Counted from the first letter of the stretch, positions 47,641-59,390 are shown. The stretch is 64,000 nt of DNA from Sphagnum compactum (GCA_965153455.1 OZ234500.1:12976557-13040556), one strand, 5' to 3'. The notes: a model not told the origin generated them from the sequence alone. Numbers and translations: made by a program.

Positions 47641-47723
47641 AAGGTTCGAGAGTAATTATAGTAGTCGTACAGGTGGGAGCACGAGGTTCGAGAGTAATTA
47701 TACTAGTCGTACAGGTGGGAGCA
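47641..47723. repeat. 42-bp tandem duplication
   Basis: Two adjacent copies of a 42-bp unit (core GGTTCGAGAGTAATTATA then TAGTCGTACAGGTGGGAGCA) differ at only a few positions. The low divergence suggests a recent event. Confidence 0.9.
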
Positions 47724-47973
47724 GCAAAAGTAATATGTAGGAGAGCAATGGGTATTTCCCGTTTGTTCCACACATATAGCACTGAGCAGCAGCAGTGGAG
47801 GCGCTTAGGAAAAAGGCTTAGGAAATCACCTCTCTCTTAGGGGCAGTTGGGGTTCTTCCAGATTCTTTGGAGAAAAAGTTTTCTTGTTCTTTGCTTTCAT
47901 TAAAAAAAAGGGTTAAAGTCTAGTGTTACAACAGCATCTTCACAACTTTCAATTCTCATTGGTGGGGTGCAGT

Positions 47974-47991
47974 GGGGGGGGGGGGGGGGGG
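47974..47991. repeat. G18 homopolymer
   Basis: Eighteen consecutive G bases preceded by GGTGGGGTGCAGT. Such a run can form a quadruplex and is error-prone in sequencing. Confidence 0.9.
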
Positions 47992-48394
47992 ACCCCATTC
48001 TTTTGGCTCTTCCTAGCAACCAGAAAAAAAGGGTGTTGTTAGTTCACTCCAATCTTCTGTTTGGTTGTACTTCTTCTTCACATAATAAAGGACTACATGT
48101 AATTGAAATCCATGTAAGGGGGATGAAGGGGGGAATAGTTCATATCTATCTAATTGAGAAAGGTTGTTTGTTTTATATGTTTTGGTTTGTTTTTGTTTAT
48201 TTGTTGCATTAAGATCTTTGAAACTGTGGCAACCCTATTTTTGCTCCCTTCGTTCATTGAAAAGCCTTTGAAAAGTAAAGGTGCATTGAGGCGGTTTTGT
48301 AATGTTTAGGCTTATTATGCAAGAATTTTTTTAAAAATTAATTGAACAGTTTTTCCATTAAATTTTTTTACTAAAATCAAAACTGTAAATTTTA

Positions 48395-48545
48395 GAGGGA
48401 TGCTCTTGATGTTGTTGGAAAGCCCTTGTTGATGATGGGATTTTACAGCGGTGATTTCATAGTTTTTAGACCTAAGGTACAAAAGAGAATGATATTTTGA
48501 GTAATCTTTGTCATTGAAAATTCAAATAAATTGCAAAAAAACTGA
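48395..48545 (+). repeat. Dispersed repeat related to 50435-50760
   Basis: Shares GGAAAGCCCTTG/GGAAACCCTTTGATGA, GGTGATTT..TTTTTAGAC.TAAGGT and TTTGTCATTG(A/G)AAATT with the two blocks at 50435-50760. Confidence 0.45.
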
Positions 48546-48805
48546 GTTTGCATGGAGAAATGAGTTGATAGACCCGTTCACATTACTAGGGCCAATGGCA
48601 TGGGGCACTCACGAGTTAGGATTAGAGCAAAGTTTCCACTAGTAGCCAACCAAGGGATATTAAGCCAAGCTACTCTCCAGGAATGTGGGATTGGATTCAG
48701 ACCATTAGATTAGGAAAAAACCCTATTATTCTCTTCTAACTTGCTACCTTGCAAGCCCAAGTCTTTTTGGGTGTGGGGCCAAACCCCTATTCTCTAGTCA
48801 AAAAA

Positions 48806-48851
48806 GTGTGTGTGTGTGTGTGTGTGTGTCACTCTCTCTCTTTCTCTCTCT
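48806..48851. repeat. (GT)12 followed by (CT)n microsatellite
   Basis: Twelve GT units, TCA, then CT units with one TTT interruption. Compound microsatellite in spacer. Confidence 0.9.
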
Positions 48852-48859
48852 ATTGTGAT

Positions 48860-50430
48860 GATGTTGGGTGATCTCAATGGTTCTCCAATCTTTGTCTCTT
48901 GCATGATCTAGGAGGTCAAGAAAGCATTGTTCAACATTCTCTCTAGACTAATGAGCTAGGTAGGTGTGGACAATTAATTGTTATGCTCACGTTACAAAAC
49001 ACAAAACATCCGTTGATTTCAACTTCATTGGGAGTTCCATCCATCCTGATCAATTCATACTAAATGAATTATTTTTTCTCAAGCGCAACTATATTATATA
49101 TATATGCAAGGGATATGGAATGTAGCTTTAAATCTTTGTTTCGGGTTTTTCTTTTAAATTATTTTTTAATTATTTAAAATTTAAAATTTTTGTTGGTGCA
49201 TGCTATATAGAATATCTGAATTGTCCACGTTGTTCACAAGTATCCCAAGTATCCCGTAAAATAAGCTGTGATCTGTATGTGTTTACACTTCATAGAATGT
49301 TTTGTTCGAAAGGAGAGGTCATCAACTATGCCATGTGTGTTATGTTTGTGGGTAGCATGATGATGGACAACTTTATGTAGAAATCTCCCATTTTCTTTTG
49401 CTTTTTGAGATTCAGGATTTGTGCTGGTTCAGTTTACATTGGCCAGTTGGCCGAGAAGAGGTTCCTGTATTTAGACTAGTGTGAGAAAAGGTTTCATCCT
49501 CTATTATGTTAAGATGCTTTGTTTGCAGGAAAAGCCAAACAGTTCTCTGGAAGGGACCTTTGAGGATAAGTGTTCTTGCACTAGAAAACAAGACTGGAAG
49601 AATCATCATGTTCCAGGGTTTTGGATCTTTACTTTTGTACTCAAATATGTCATTGTTTTAAGCATGCTTTTTTTTTTGCTTTTTTTTCTTTTTTTTCCCA
49701 CATTGAAGTAAAGTCCACTGAAATGGCTCAAAATGTCATCATCTATATAATTTGAGACCATTTTGTCAAAAAATTTGATTTGGGTTTCCATCTTTCAGGC
49801 ATCAATAAATTCTGGGCACTACTGTCCTATATTGCACAAATTTGTAAGTAAGTGAATGAAACTTTCTAATTTCTAACAAGATGTGATGATACATTCAAAT
49901 AATTTGCAATTGTAGTTGAACTTGGCACAAAGATCTTGATTTCTCCACCGTGTTGCAACCTTCAACCAATGCATGATCCTCATCTTCAAACATGAATTTT
50001 TTTCCATGTTATACTTAGTCATGTGGGTTTCAGAATTTCACATCTTACTTACTTACTTACTTACAATTTAGCGTCATTAAGTGGGCCAAACAACATCGGT
50101 GCAAAGATCATCAGTTATGGGTATGCAACACATTCCTGCATGTTCAACATAATAGAGTGGATCAACCATCCATCAAACTTGCAAACCTTGTATTTTTTAC
50201 ATACAATTGGTGGTTTCGAAATTGGGGCCGTTTTAATAAATTTTTGGCACATTTCTCATCCTATGAATGAAAGTGAAATGGATGTTAGCACCATGTTTTG
50301 TGGGTATATTTATCTTTCTTAGACCCTCATAGATAAGGTTTTTGGGTATTTTAAATCTTTTAATACCTTTCAATCAATCTATGAAGGAGGTTGTTCGTTT
50401 GTTTTGTTTGTCATGTTGAGATCTCCCAAA
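48860..50430. other. Spacer without recognisable gene
   Basis: AT-rich with short frames only. A TATATATA run lies at about 49095 and an (ACTT)5 microsatellite at 50044-50064. The stretch 50023-50322 is open for about 99 codons on the plus strand but starts within that microsatellite and shows no homology. Confidence 0.5.
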
Positions 50431-50434
50431 TCAT

Positions 50435-50760
50435 GGTGCATCTTGCCACACTCTTGGTATTATTGAAAAGTGCTCAATGAGTAGAAGTGCATACAATTGG
50501 TTCCATAATGTTTTCAACCTATGGTGGAGAAGTTATTGAATATTGAACATTTTTTCATTGGAAATTCGCTTGAATCAAAACTAAAAATTGTAGGGAAATT
50601 TGGGCACACTCTCGGTATTTTTGGAAACCCTTTGATGAGTAGGATTTGATCAAGGTGATTTGGAAATTTTTAGACTTAAGGTGTACAAGATATTGAATTG
50701 TTTAATCATTTTTGTCATTGGAAATTAATTTTAAAATTTTAATATGTTTTCACAGTTGAA
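50435..50760 (+). repeat. Imperfect direct duplication, about 160 bp unit
   Basis: Blocks 50435-50600 and 50605-50760 share CACACTC(T/C)(T/C)GGTATT, a TTGA.AAGTG/TTTGATGAGTAG core and TTTTTCATTGGAAATT. A third, more distant copy lies at 48395-48545. Confidence 0.45.
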
Positions 50761-50769
50761 TTTTATTTT

Positions 50770-51815
50770 CAAGATCCTATTCACATTTGGGCTTATGGCC
50801 TAGGCCACACTACTGCTTGTGAATGTTAATTGGGGTTTTTTTGTTTTTCTAATATTGCAATTAGGTTGATAAACATTCTATTTTCCTAGTTTAATTTTTT
50901 TGACTCATAGTTCAAATCAAATTAAATAAAAAAAGTGGATAGTGTTTTTTGGCTCAAAATTTTGCCAAAATGAAAAAAATAAAAGGGAATTTTTTCCTTG
51001 ATAATCTCATTTTTTCATGAAAATATAGCCAATTTTCAGTTTTTTTGGATCACATTTGGACTCTAATTTTAGTTTCATAAAAACCTTTAAACCATGTTTT
51101 TCATTATGGAAGCAAGTTTTGAAAACCTATCATCATATAATGTTAAATCTTTTTTGGGATGCTTGCCAATGACACAATATTAAAAAATTGAAAGAAATAT
51201 CATTAGGGTAGACACCACTTATTTGTTTTTGGGCGAAAAATCACCAAAAGGTGACACAAATTACTAAAAATGGCATATTTTGTCACCAAATTCCTTTTTT
51301 AAAAAAATAACATTGGCTTAAAAGTGACCAAAATTTGTTTTTGGGAAAGGTGTCACCACATTTATGTGTATTGGCTTCAATTTGAATAATTCCTTAACAT
51401 GATATCAACATTTAAACTGAATATGCCTAAAGATGTTCAGCACCCTAACTCCATTAGGAAATTGAAAAAAAAACACTAATAGATAGAACAATTTGGACCA
51501 ATGTTTCTTTAGTTGGCGAATTTTCACCAAATTTCAACTTGAAAAATATGATTTTGATCTATACAAAGGATTTTTAATGGAAAAAATGGCCCAAAATCGC
51601 CAACATTTGAAAAAAAAAATTCAAATCATTTGATTTTTATGATCAGTTTGAATAGGTAGCCAAAAATATAAAATGATTTATTGACATTGTTTTTCTAATA
51701 CATTAGTTAATCCTTTTTTTTGGGGACATATGATTAGTTTAAATTTGTACTTCTCACTTTTCTTTTTAATACGTACTGTTTAGATATTGTGGACTTATTA
51801 TTTTAGGGTTAGTCT
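50770..51815. other. AT-rich spacer, no gene seen
   Basis: Poly-A/T runs with the recurring motif TTTGGTGACA / TCACCAAA (51240-51360, 51500-51540). No frame of interest. Confidence 0.5.
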
Positions 51816-52734
51816 CACTACTAGAAATTTTGGGCTTTGCAACTGTCGTTTGCAACTAAATTTTAGTTGCATGCGACACATGCAATTGCAAATTTGTGTA
51901 GTTGCCTAAGACAAGTTGCACATGACATTCAGTTGCATGCAACACTACGTATGCAACATGTATATATGGTGCTAATATACATACTCATCCATACATAGTA
52001 ATCCAAATGTAGTTGCACCTTATCTGCACCTCTCCTTGCAACTACAATGTAATTAATAAAAATATGACATGTGTTTAAAAATTGGACAATTAGCTTGTGG
52101 ACACGTGTCACTATTTAATTATTTTTGTGTTTTCAAAATTAAAAATTCATTGGATTAATCTCAATCATTAAAATTTCTGCCACTAAAATGATGACACATG
52201 GCACACCATGGAACCTTCATTGACCATTTGACACGTGTCATTTTTAAACACCAATATGATGACACGTGGCAATTAAGGCCCACCTATTTTTAATTTTAAA
52301 ATATTAATTAATGAAATTTAAGTTGTCCAATTTATGGCTAATAAGATGTTGACACGTGTTGCCTAGGTAGGTAGGTAATTATTAAACCCTATAAGGTAAA
52401 TAGGTTTATTTAGGTATGTAAGTAGGTTGAACATAGCTAGGTTTAAGCTATATAGGTAAAATTAGAATAATCCGATTTTATTTTTAAAATTAACCATTTC
52501 ATAAAGGTCAAGCTTTATTTATTTACTCATCCTTAATGGCACTTGGTGTCTTGTTATTTCAAAGATATTGCTTCTAGTTATGTACTGAGCTAAATAAAAT
52601 TGGAAACCAAAAGATATGGGATAAAAAAATCCATTGCAAACTTCATGAACCAACTTAGTTGCACATTAGATGCAAGTAATGTATTAGAGTATAGTAGCCA
52701 AGGGAGGGTTTTGTTGCTTTTAGTGTCCAAAAAA

Positions 52735-53135
52735 AACTTGAAGCCCTCCTCTTGGCACATCTAACACACTAAAAATTGTCAAAAAGATTAGAAATGAGAA
52801 AGTTATGGCCCCCAAAAGTAAAGGGGGTCAGAAACTCAAAAAAAAAACCATTAAACACTACAAAGGTTGATTCTTAAACACCTAGAAAGTTCCCTTTATG
52901 TTTCTTTTTTGCTACTAAAGTTCCATCATGATTTGTAGAACTGCAGATGGCGTTCCTATAGCATTTTAAATCGTTTAAAATGAATAAGAATTAAGAAAGT
53001 TATGAGGTTTGAAAGTATAAGGGGTCCAAAGGAAAAAAAAAACGTTTTGTAACTTGGAAATTTATTTTTCTTCTTGTTAATTTTTCATTACTCCTTTTCT
53101 TTTGCACTTCAAAGATGATTGTAGAATATTTCTAA
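52735..53135 (+). repeat. Dispersed repeat module, copy C (most complete)
   Basis: Landmarks: GGCACATCTAACACACTAA, GATTAGAAATGAGAAAGTTA, AGGGGGTCAGAAACTC, ACCATTAAACACTAC, TCATGATTTGTAGAACTGC, GGCGTTCCTATAGCATTTTA, AAGTTATGAGGTTTGAAAGT and TTTGCACTTCAAAGATGATT. Copies A (inverted), B and D match parts or all of it. It is located within the CACTA-like element. Confidence 0.75.
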
Positions 53136-53544
53136 TAATTATGATTACTTCATGAAAATATGGTTTAAACATTATTATATAGCTTAAACTAGTAATTAGC
53201 TTAAGATATTTGTCTATTTGTAGGTTAATTCCTGTAGACTATTTACATTAATATTTTAACATAAATAATAGATTTTAAATATATAATACGTATTGATATT
53301 ATATATATATATAAATAATTGATTATCATTATGATTATAATAAAAAATTAATTGATAATTATGAATATTTATTATAAATTTTAATATTATCATATTAATT
53401 GATTTTGAATAATTTTTTTGTTTAATCAAATTTAAATTTTCTGAAAAAGATTCCAAATAAAATAAAATAAAAAAGTTTTACTTGCCAAAACAAATATTTA
53501 AATATATTTGACAAATAAAATTTAAAAACTTGTAATATATATTT

Positions 53545-54055
53545 AAACCATGGTTTAGTTTAACTTAATTTAATTTAGTAAAATTTAGTTTAGCCATAAT
53601 TAATTTAGCCATTGTTAGTTTTAGCTTAATTTATGTTAGCCATAAATAATTTAGCCTAACTTAATTTAGCCATAATTAGTTTGGCTTAATTTAATTTAGC
53701 CTAATCTAGTTTAGCCATAATTAATATAGTTTAATTTATTTTTACCATAAATAATTTAGCTTAACTTAATTTAACCATAATTATTTTAGCATAACTTAAT
53801 TTAGCCATAATTAATTTAGCATAATTTAATTTAGCCATAATTAGTTTAGCCTAATAAATTTAACCATGGTTAGTTTTAGCCTGATTTAATTTAGCATAAA
53901 TATTTTAGCCTAATAAATTTAGTCATGGTTTATTTTAGCCTAATTTAATTTAACCATGGTTAGTTTAACTTTTTAATTTATTTAGCCTAGGTTAGTTTAG
54001 CCATGGTTATTTTAGCTTAAGTTAGTTTAGGTTAGCCTAAGTTAACATGGGGTTA
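53545..54055. repeat. Degenerate minisatellite (TTTAGCCATAATTAG-like)
   Basis: About 25 imperfect units of 15-30 bp alternate TTTAGCCATAATTA(G/A) with TTTAGC(C/T)TAA(C/T)TTAA. It fills the right third of the CACTA-like element. Confidence 0.75.
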
Positions 54056-54839
54056 ATCTTAGTATTAGAATCACATAATATTATTATACATAGCCTATGT
54101 AGATATATTAAGTACAATATTTTAAATATGTATAAATTTAGGCCATCATTTTTATGACTCGTGTCCATGTTGTACACATTTAGTTGCATGTTAGTTGCAC
54201 ACACAACCGTATGGCTGAAAAATTATACAATACCAAATTTATAGTTGCAAACATGACCGAAATAGTTGCAAACGACAACCAGTTGCATGCCAGTTGCATA
54301 GTGACTGGTTGCAAATGACAGGATTTTTAATAGTCTTGTTGTCTTTCTAATTGATATGTTTTTATTTCTTTGCTACCATTATTATGTTTTTGATTGCAAG
54401 ATACAAAACTATTTTCAATAAAATGTATCAAAATTGTAATGTTTTTTGTGATTGTTCATGTTTGGAGATATAACAATAATTGGAGTAGAAAAAGTTCCAT
54501 ATACAAGTTGTTAAACCAAAAAGCTCAATAGGTTATGGGCTCACACACTTAATAAATTAAATATTACAATAGATTTTTGGGGAGAATTTTCAAATTTTTA
54601 ACAAGAATGACTAACAAGATGAATGAGAACATGGACACTGGCATGTAGTAACAAGTGTTATTACAAGAGAGAAAGAGAGTCATAATGTAATGAATGTAGA
54701 GAAATTCACAAAAGAAATTTTTTCCTTGTGGAAATTTTAGATGATCTTTTAATTTTCTGCAATGTTAACTTGTGTGTTGTGACAATTCCAAAAATGTGGA
54801 GTAATTGGTAGTTGCGCTTGAGTAGAATGTAATAGAAAA

Positions 54840-56760
54840 CATTCATGTACTACAAAACAAAATGTTTCATTTCAAAATGCAAAAGAATGAGAATGTTGCT
54901 ACTTACGTTTCTAAAATAGAAATGATTTCAAAGCAATTGAGTGATCTAGGTGAGAAAATGCTTAATTCATCCATCATGGAAAAAATCATTTGTACATTAC
55001 CTCCAAGTTATGAGAATGTGTTTGATGTTTGGGATAACACACCTACATGAAAGACAAATTTGAATAATTTACATGCAAAGTTACTAAAAAAAGGAGGCAT
55101 TGAAGAAAGCATGAGGCATTCTAAACAACAACATTGACACGGTCTTTTTTGGAATGCATGTCAGTGGCAAGAATGTACCCACAAGTAACAAGAGCAATAT
55201 TACGCAATAACGAAGGAAGGAATGAGCAACATACATTGTTGATTTAAAAAAGAATATGCAATGCAACAAGTGTCATGAGATTGCTCAACCAGAAAGGAAG
55301 AATGATAAAGAGAAGGAGCTTGATAGCAAGGGGAAGCCAACAACAAATGTTGTTGAAACTATTGATATCAACAATGTGAAAATAAAGTGATGTTTAGATG
55401 CTCATAAATCTTTTCAAGGAGCATGAAGTAGATTCTATTGATTTGAGGAAGTGCCATTAAATAGGGCATGGAGATTGTGTGCCAATAGATGTCATGTGAT
55501 AGGGCACTTAAAATTGGTTTGTGCTCAATTGAAGGAAAGGAAGAATGAAAAGGACCAAGGCCCTAATGGCAAAGGGATGTTTGTTACAAATGTGTTGAAC
55601 CATATTGTGTTGCAAACATTGTTGATTAGAAGGATATGCCATTAAACAAACATTATATGCAAGGGATGTTTGCAACAAATGATGTTATTGAAATTATCAA
55701 GTTCAACAACATGAGAGTGAGTGATGCCTACATGGTAGATACTAGATTAAATTCCATAGTTAGATGAAAAAGCATGGTTTTTTGACATTGCATCAAATGA
55801 ACACATGGCCAACAAAAAACATTGATTCAAACATTTTTAGAAAATTGATTATCACAGGTGGGGTGTACAAGTAGCCAATGATGTTGTGATTTGGGTAAAA
55901 GAGATCAGTGACATTGAGATTCTAACAATGGGAAAAACAGCTTGGAAACATGGAATCATACATGATGTCTTGTATGTTCTTAATTTAATGAAGAATCTTT
56001 TCTCCTTGGCTAAGGATGGGGATAAAAGAATGACAACCTACAACAAAACAAAATGTAAACTCTATCTTAATGGAGAAGAAGGTTTTGTCGTGGCAAGGTT
56101 GACGCATGAAAATCTATGGAAGACACATAAAATAGTGATTATGCTTAGAACACAAGCAAACATGGGGCCACACTTCAAATGTGGCATAATCCTCTTGCAC
56201 ACATGAGTGCAAAAATGATTAAAAGCATGGGGAGATCAAAAATAGTGGAAGGATTATGTATTTTAAACCCCCAAAACGACATGAAGTTTTGTGAAAGTTG
56301 TCAAATGGGGAAAAATCATAGGGTTTTTTTTCCAATCAATGAATTTGAATGAAGATCATTTAAGCCTAATGAGTTCTAGGTCATGGCGATATTTGCATGA
56401 TGAATGTGGAAAATATTGTAAGAGAAAAGTACTTTGTTATGTACAAGGATGATCATAGTAGCTACACAGTCTTGGTCAAGTCATCAAAAATCATTACACA
56501 ATAATGATGCCATCAAAATCTTTAAGTAGCTAGTGTTTGATTCAAAGAGAGAAATAGGAAATGTGGTTAAGAAATTGAGGACCAATAAAGAAGGAGAATT
56601 CACCAAGGGAAAGTTTTTGCAAGAAAACGGTATTCATCAAGAATTTACAACTCCATTCACTCATGAGCAAAATAGTGTAGATTTTAACAACAATTAGAAT
56701 CATGAAGTTCATTAAGGACAACAAAACCATGAAGATGAAGCCTTAATTATTGCAAAACAA
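54840..56760 (+). pseudogene. Decayed Ty1/copia retrotransposon (gag to integrase)
   Basis: Pieces in several frames follow copia order. A gag-like stretch (MFHFKMQKNENVATYVSKIE, then IICTLPPSYENVFDVWD) is followed by a zinc-knuckle remnant CANRCHVIGHLKLVC at about 55473. A protease-proximal WFFDIASNEHMANK-like piece lies near 55780. The GAG-pre-integrase region follows (IIHDVLYVLNLMKNLFSLAK at about 55952; then MWHNPLAHMSAKMIKSMG and FCESCQMGKNHR). Last is an integrase fragment with KLRTNKEGEFTKGKFLQENG. Many stops and frameshifts; no reverse transcriptase, RNase H or LTR pair identified. Inactive and truncated. Confidence 0.75.
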
Positions 56761-57106
56761 GAACCAAAACAGAAATTTTCAACATTTCTGAAAATAATCT
56801 AATTAATGTCGAACTAGCCCATGTACTCGGGTAGTAGCCCACTACTTTCAAATGCTTTACTTGTGTCAAACAAATACCTTTGAAGTTCAACAAAATAAAA
56901 ACAAAATAAAATGGAGCGAGTTAACAAAGTTGAGAAACTCCAGAATCAGGCCAACACTTCAGTCATGTCAGAATTAGTCCATTGTCCCAACTTCCTATAA
57001 TAATTCATTCATTGTGCCATTTACACATACATAGGTCGAGTTGGATCATAAAATGAAACACATTCAAAATTTTTTTTGAACAAGGGGTGTGTCATGCTGT
57101 GGCCAT

Positions 57107-57416
57107 TGCCATTTACATTAAAAAGTATCTTAAGCAGGCAAAAGAAGAATTATGGAAACTCAAATATTTCACCATAGCAAAAATATACCTAATCTTCAAA
57201 AAATCCTCTCAAAGAAATCAAAATCCTTCAAGATATTATAACTCTATCACTAATCTCAAGTTTCAACACAAGCCCAAAATATCATGTTTCAAAAATCCTA
57301 ATATAAAAATAGATCTATTATTATTACCTAGGGGCCAAAATCCCTGAAGCTACTATACTCTATAATGAATCTAAACACAATCTCCTTCACTTGGTAGTAG
57401 GCAAGGCTAATAAATG
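57107..57416 (+). repeat. Dispersed repeat of about 300 bp, copy 2
   Basis: Partner of 29618-29920, same orientation, small indels only. Shares CCATTTACATTAAAAA, TTCAAGATATTATAACTCTA, CTAATCTCAAGTTTCAACAC, GGGGCCAAAATCCC and ACTCTATAATGAATCTAAAC. Confidence 0.8.
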
Positions 57417-57422
57417 GAAGGG

Positions 57423-57506
57423 AACTGTTCTATTTTTTGGGTTTAGGGTTTTTTAAGAACCACAACTGTTCTATTTTTTAGGGTTTAGGGTTCTTTTAAG
57501 AACCAG
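57423..57506. repeat. Tandem duplication with telomere-like motif
   Basis: Two adjacent units of 41 and 43 bp begin AACTGTTCTATTTTTT, carry GGGTTTAGGGTT and end TTAAGAACCA(C/G). Confidence 0.85.
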
Positions 57507-57509
57507 AAC

Positions 57510-59390
57510 TAAAGGTTCTTTGTAAAAGTAAAGAACTGCCCAACATTGGTAGAATTCGCTCTTCTTACCTAGTTCTCGGTAGTGGAATAAATGGTGCAAG
57601 CTTGGCACATTTCTGCATCATAACATGTTATGGCAAAGGGTGTCAACAAAACTTATAAGCTTTATTGTCAACAATCAATCTTACAAAGAAGACCATTATG
57701 ATATTTGAAATTTTGAATCCAGAATTGTACAATGTTCTTATAGAAACATACCGAATCATTTGGGTAGCAGAAATATCGTAGAATAAAATTTGCAGCAATC
57801 AGTTTACAGGATCACTTTGCCCACATTATTACCTCCAATAAGGAGAGAGAAGGTGGAGAGAGTGCAATGAGAAGTTTTCATAGAAGGAGAGATACAATTA
57901 AGGTAGATTGGCAGAACAGAAATTACAAGGTATGGGCACAAACCTTGTTGCCAAGTTTGCTCAAAATGAGCAGCAGCCAATGGAAGTCATGCGGTTGCCC
58001 CCATAATGCATCAAGATCAAAAGACTTAACCCTTGAAAAAGACAAAATCCACAAAGACAAATCCACAACTGTCAGCTTGGCCATAGAGATTGTTTCACCC
58101 AGTGGGAGTTTCCTCAATGCCCATAAGTGGCCAAGAAATAGGCTCTTCTCTTGGATTCCTTCATCCTTGCTTTCATTTCTATACACACTGGAAGACTAAT
58201 CATTAGAAGTGTGGTAATGAAGTATAAACCTTCAACACTACAATGATGATTTATCATTGAATTTGCATGACAACTGCTGTAATCTCCTCCTTGCAATTGA
58301 GTCTCGAGCTCTCTGATACCATCCACAAAACCATCACAAAACCATCAGACTCCAATTGCAATTGATTCTCAATAGGTATTATACTATTGACAAAAAGCAT
58401 TAGTCGTTCTATCATGTACTTGCACTTAAACCCTAAACCTGAAACCCTTCACCAGTTGGACTTCCCTTCATTTTGCATAGTGATCAAATGGACAAGATGT
58501 TGACTGCATGGATTGCCCATCATCAATGTTAGTACCTATCACAACAATTATCCTTATTTTTCAAAGCACATTGTCACATCTGCAGATGTTAGGATATTGG
58601 TTGCCCAGGATATGAGGAACTGAATGGGGCTTAATATGCCATGTAGCATATTGAGAGTTGAAGAAGTTGGGTTCATTATGCTTTCAACTTATTCACCATT
58701 AAGGAAATCACCAAGCATTTTGCATTCCACCCACATGACATGCCTAGTCTAGGAAGCACCACAGTGCCATAGTCAAGTTCATATTAATGTTTGCAAAAGT
58801 AAACTTTCGATCAGTAGTCTGCCCCAATTTTATACAACATCAACATTACATGTCAAAAGCTCTCACCAGTAATAGGTCTTCTACATTTGTGACATCTTGA
58901 AGGCAAGTTCTGATGATGCCATGTCCCTGAAGGCAACCTCTGCTGTTGCCATGTCCCTTTCATTACTGCAAACAGCTATGTATTTCAATACATCTGCAAA
59001 AGCCCAACATACCTCGGCAAACCACATAAACTCTCAAGAACAAAAGAAGTCAATTAGCCAGACCTGCATGAAAGAAGCACAAGTAACCATGATACCCCTA
59101 CTCAAGGAAAAACAGCTTTCGATTGTCAAGGCATTAATCAAGAATAGGGAGAAGGGCAGCAGAGATGCCAGCAGAAATTTAGCTCAAAAACATGTGGAGT
59201 GTGAACCCTGTTGCCTATTTGGATGTCTAAATGTGTGGGAAGAGGTTGCAGCAGATCTACTGTAGAACAGATCCTGGCCTCGGGTATGAGAGCGGACACA
59301 ATGCACATGAAGTGGATGAAACGCGGTTTCGTGATGAATCATCATCGGAGAGTGAAAGAGAGAAGAAAGAATGCAAAGGAATGCAACCGA
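57510..59390. other. Spacer upstream of the GH81 gene
   Basis: No gene recognised. Both strands are open around 57870-58190 (plus 110 codons, minus 87 codons); neither shows a known motif. The plus-strand stretch 58897-59265 (122 codons) contains a short internal duplication (GATGCCATGTCCCTGAAGGC / GTTGCCATGTCCCTTTC) and looks like chance. Confidence 0.4.

Larger units (their letters stand above)
51816..54341. mobile_element. CACTA-like non-autonomous DNA transposon (about 2.5 kb)
   Basis: The left end begins CACTACTAGAAATTTTGG and soon reads CTGTCGTTTGCAACT. The right end, reverse-complemented, begins CAACAAGACTATT and reads CCTGTCATTTGCAACC. TCT lies immediately outside both ends (51813-51815 and 54342-54344), fitting the 3-bp duplication of CACTA elements. 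Subterminal GTTGCA motifs are dense on both sides (51845-51960 and 54180-54315), the usual transposase-binding arrangement. No transposase frame is present. It carries repeat-module copy C, a cluster of ACGT-core motifs and a TTAGCC minisatellite. The exact right boundary is uncertain by a few bases. Confidence 0.68.

Noticed and set aside
47641-47660. GGTTCGAG as a tRNA T-loop
   Set aside because: No anticodon arm or acceptor stem can be folded around it; it belongs to the 42-bp tandem duplication.
57867-58199. Open frames on both strands, one including NYKVWAQTL that recalls copia gag, the other a leucine-rich stretch
   Set aside because: Neither continues into further family motifs; overlapping open frames on both strands in a short interval are compatible with chance.
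58300-58330. TGGTATCAGAG on the minus strand, like a tRNA-Met primer-binding site of an LTR retrotransposon
   Set aside because: No LTR pair or polyprotein flanks it, and the same 11-mer occurs in the 3' region of the GH81 gene at about 63057, so chance is likely.
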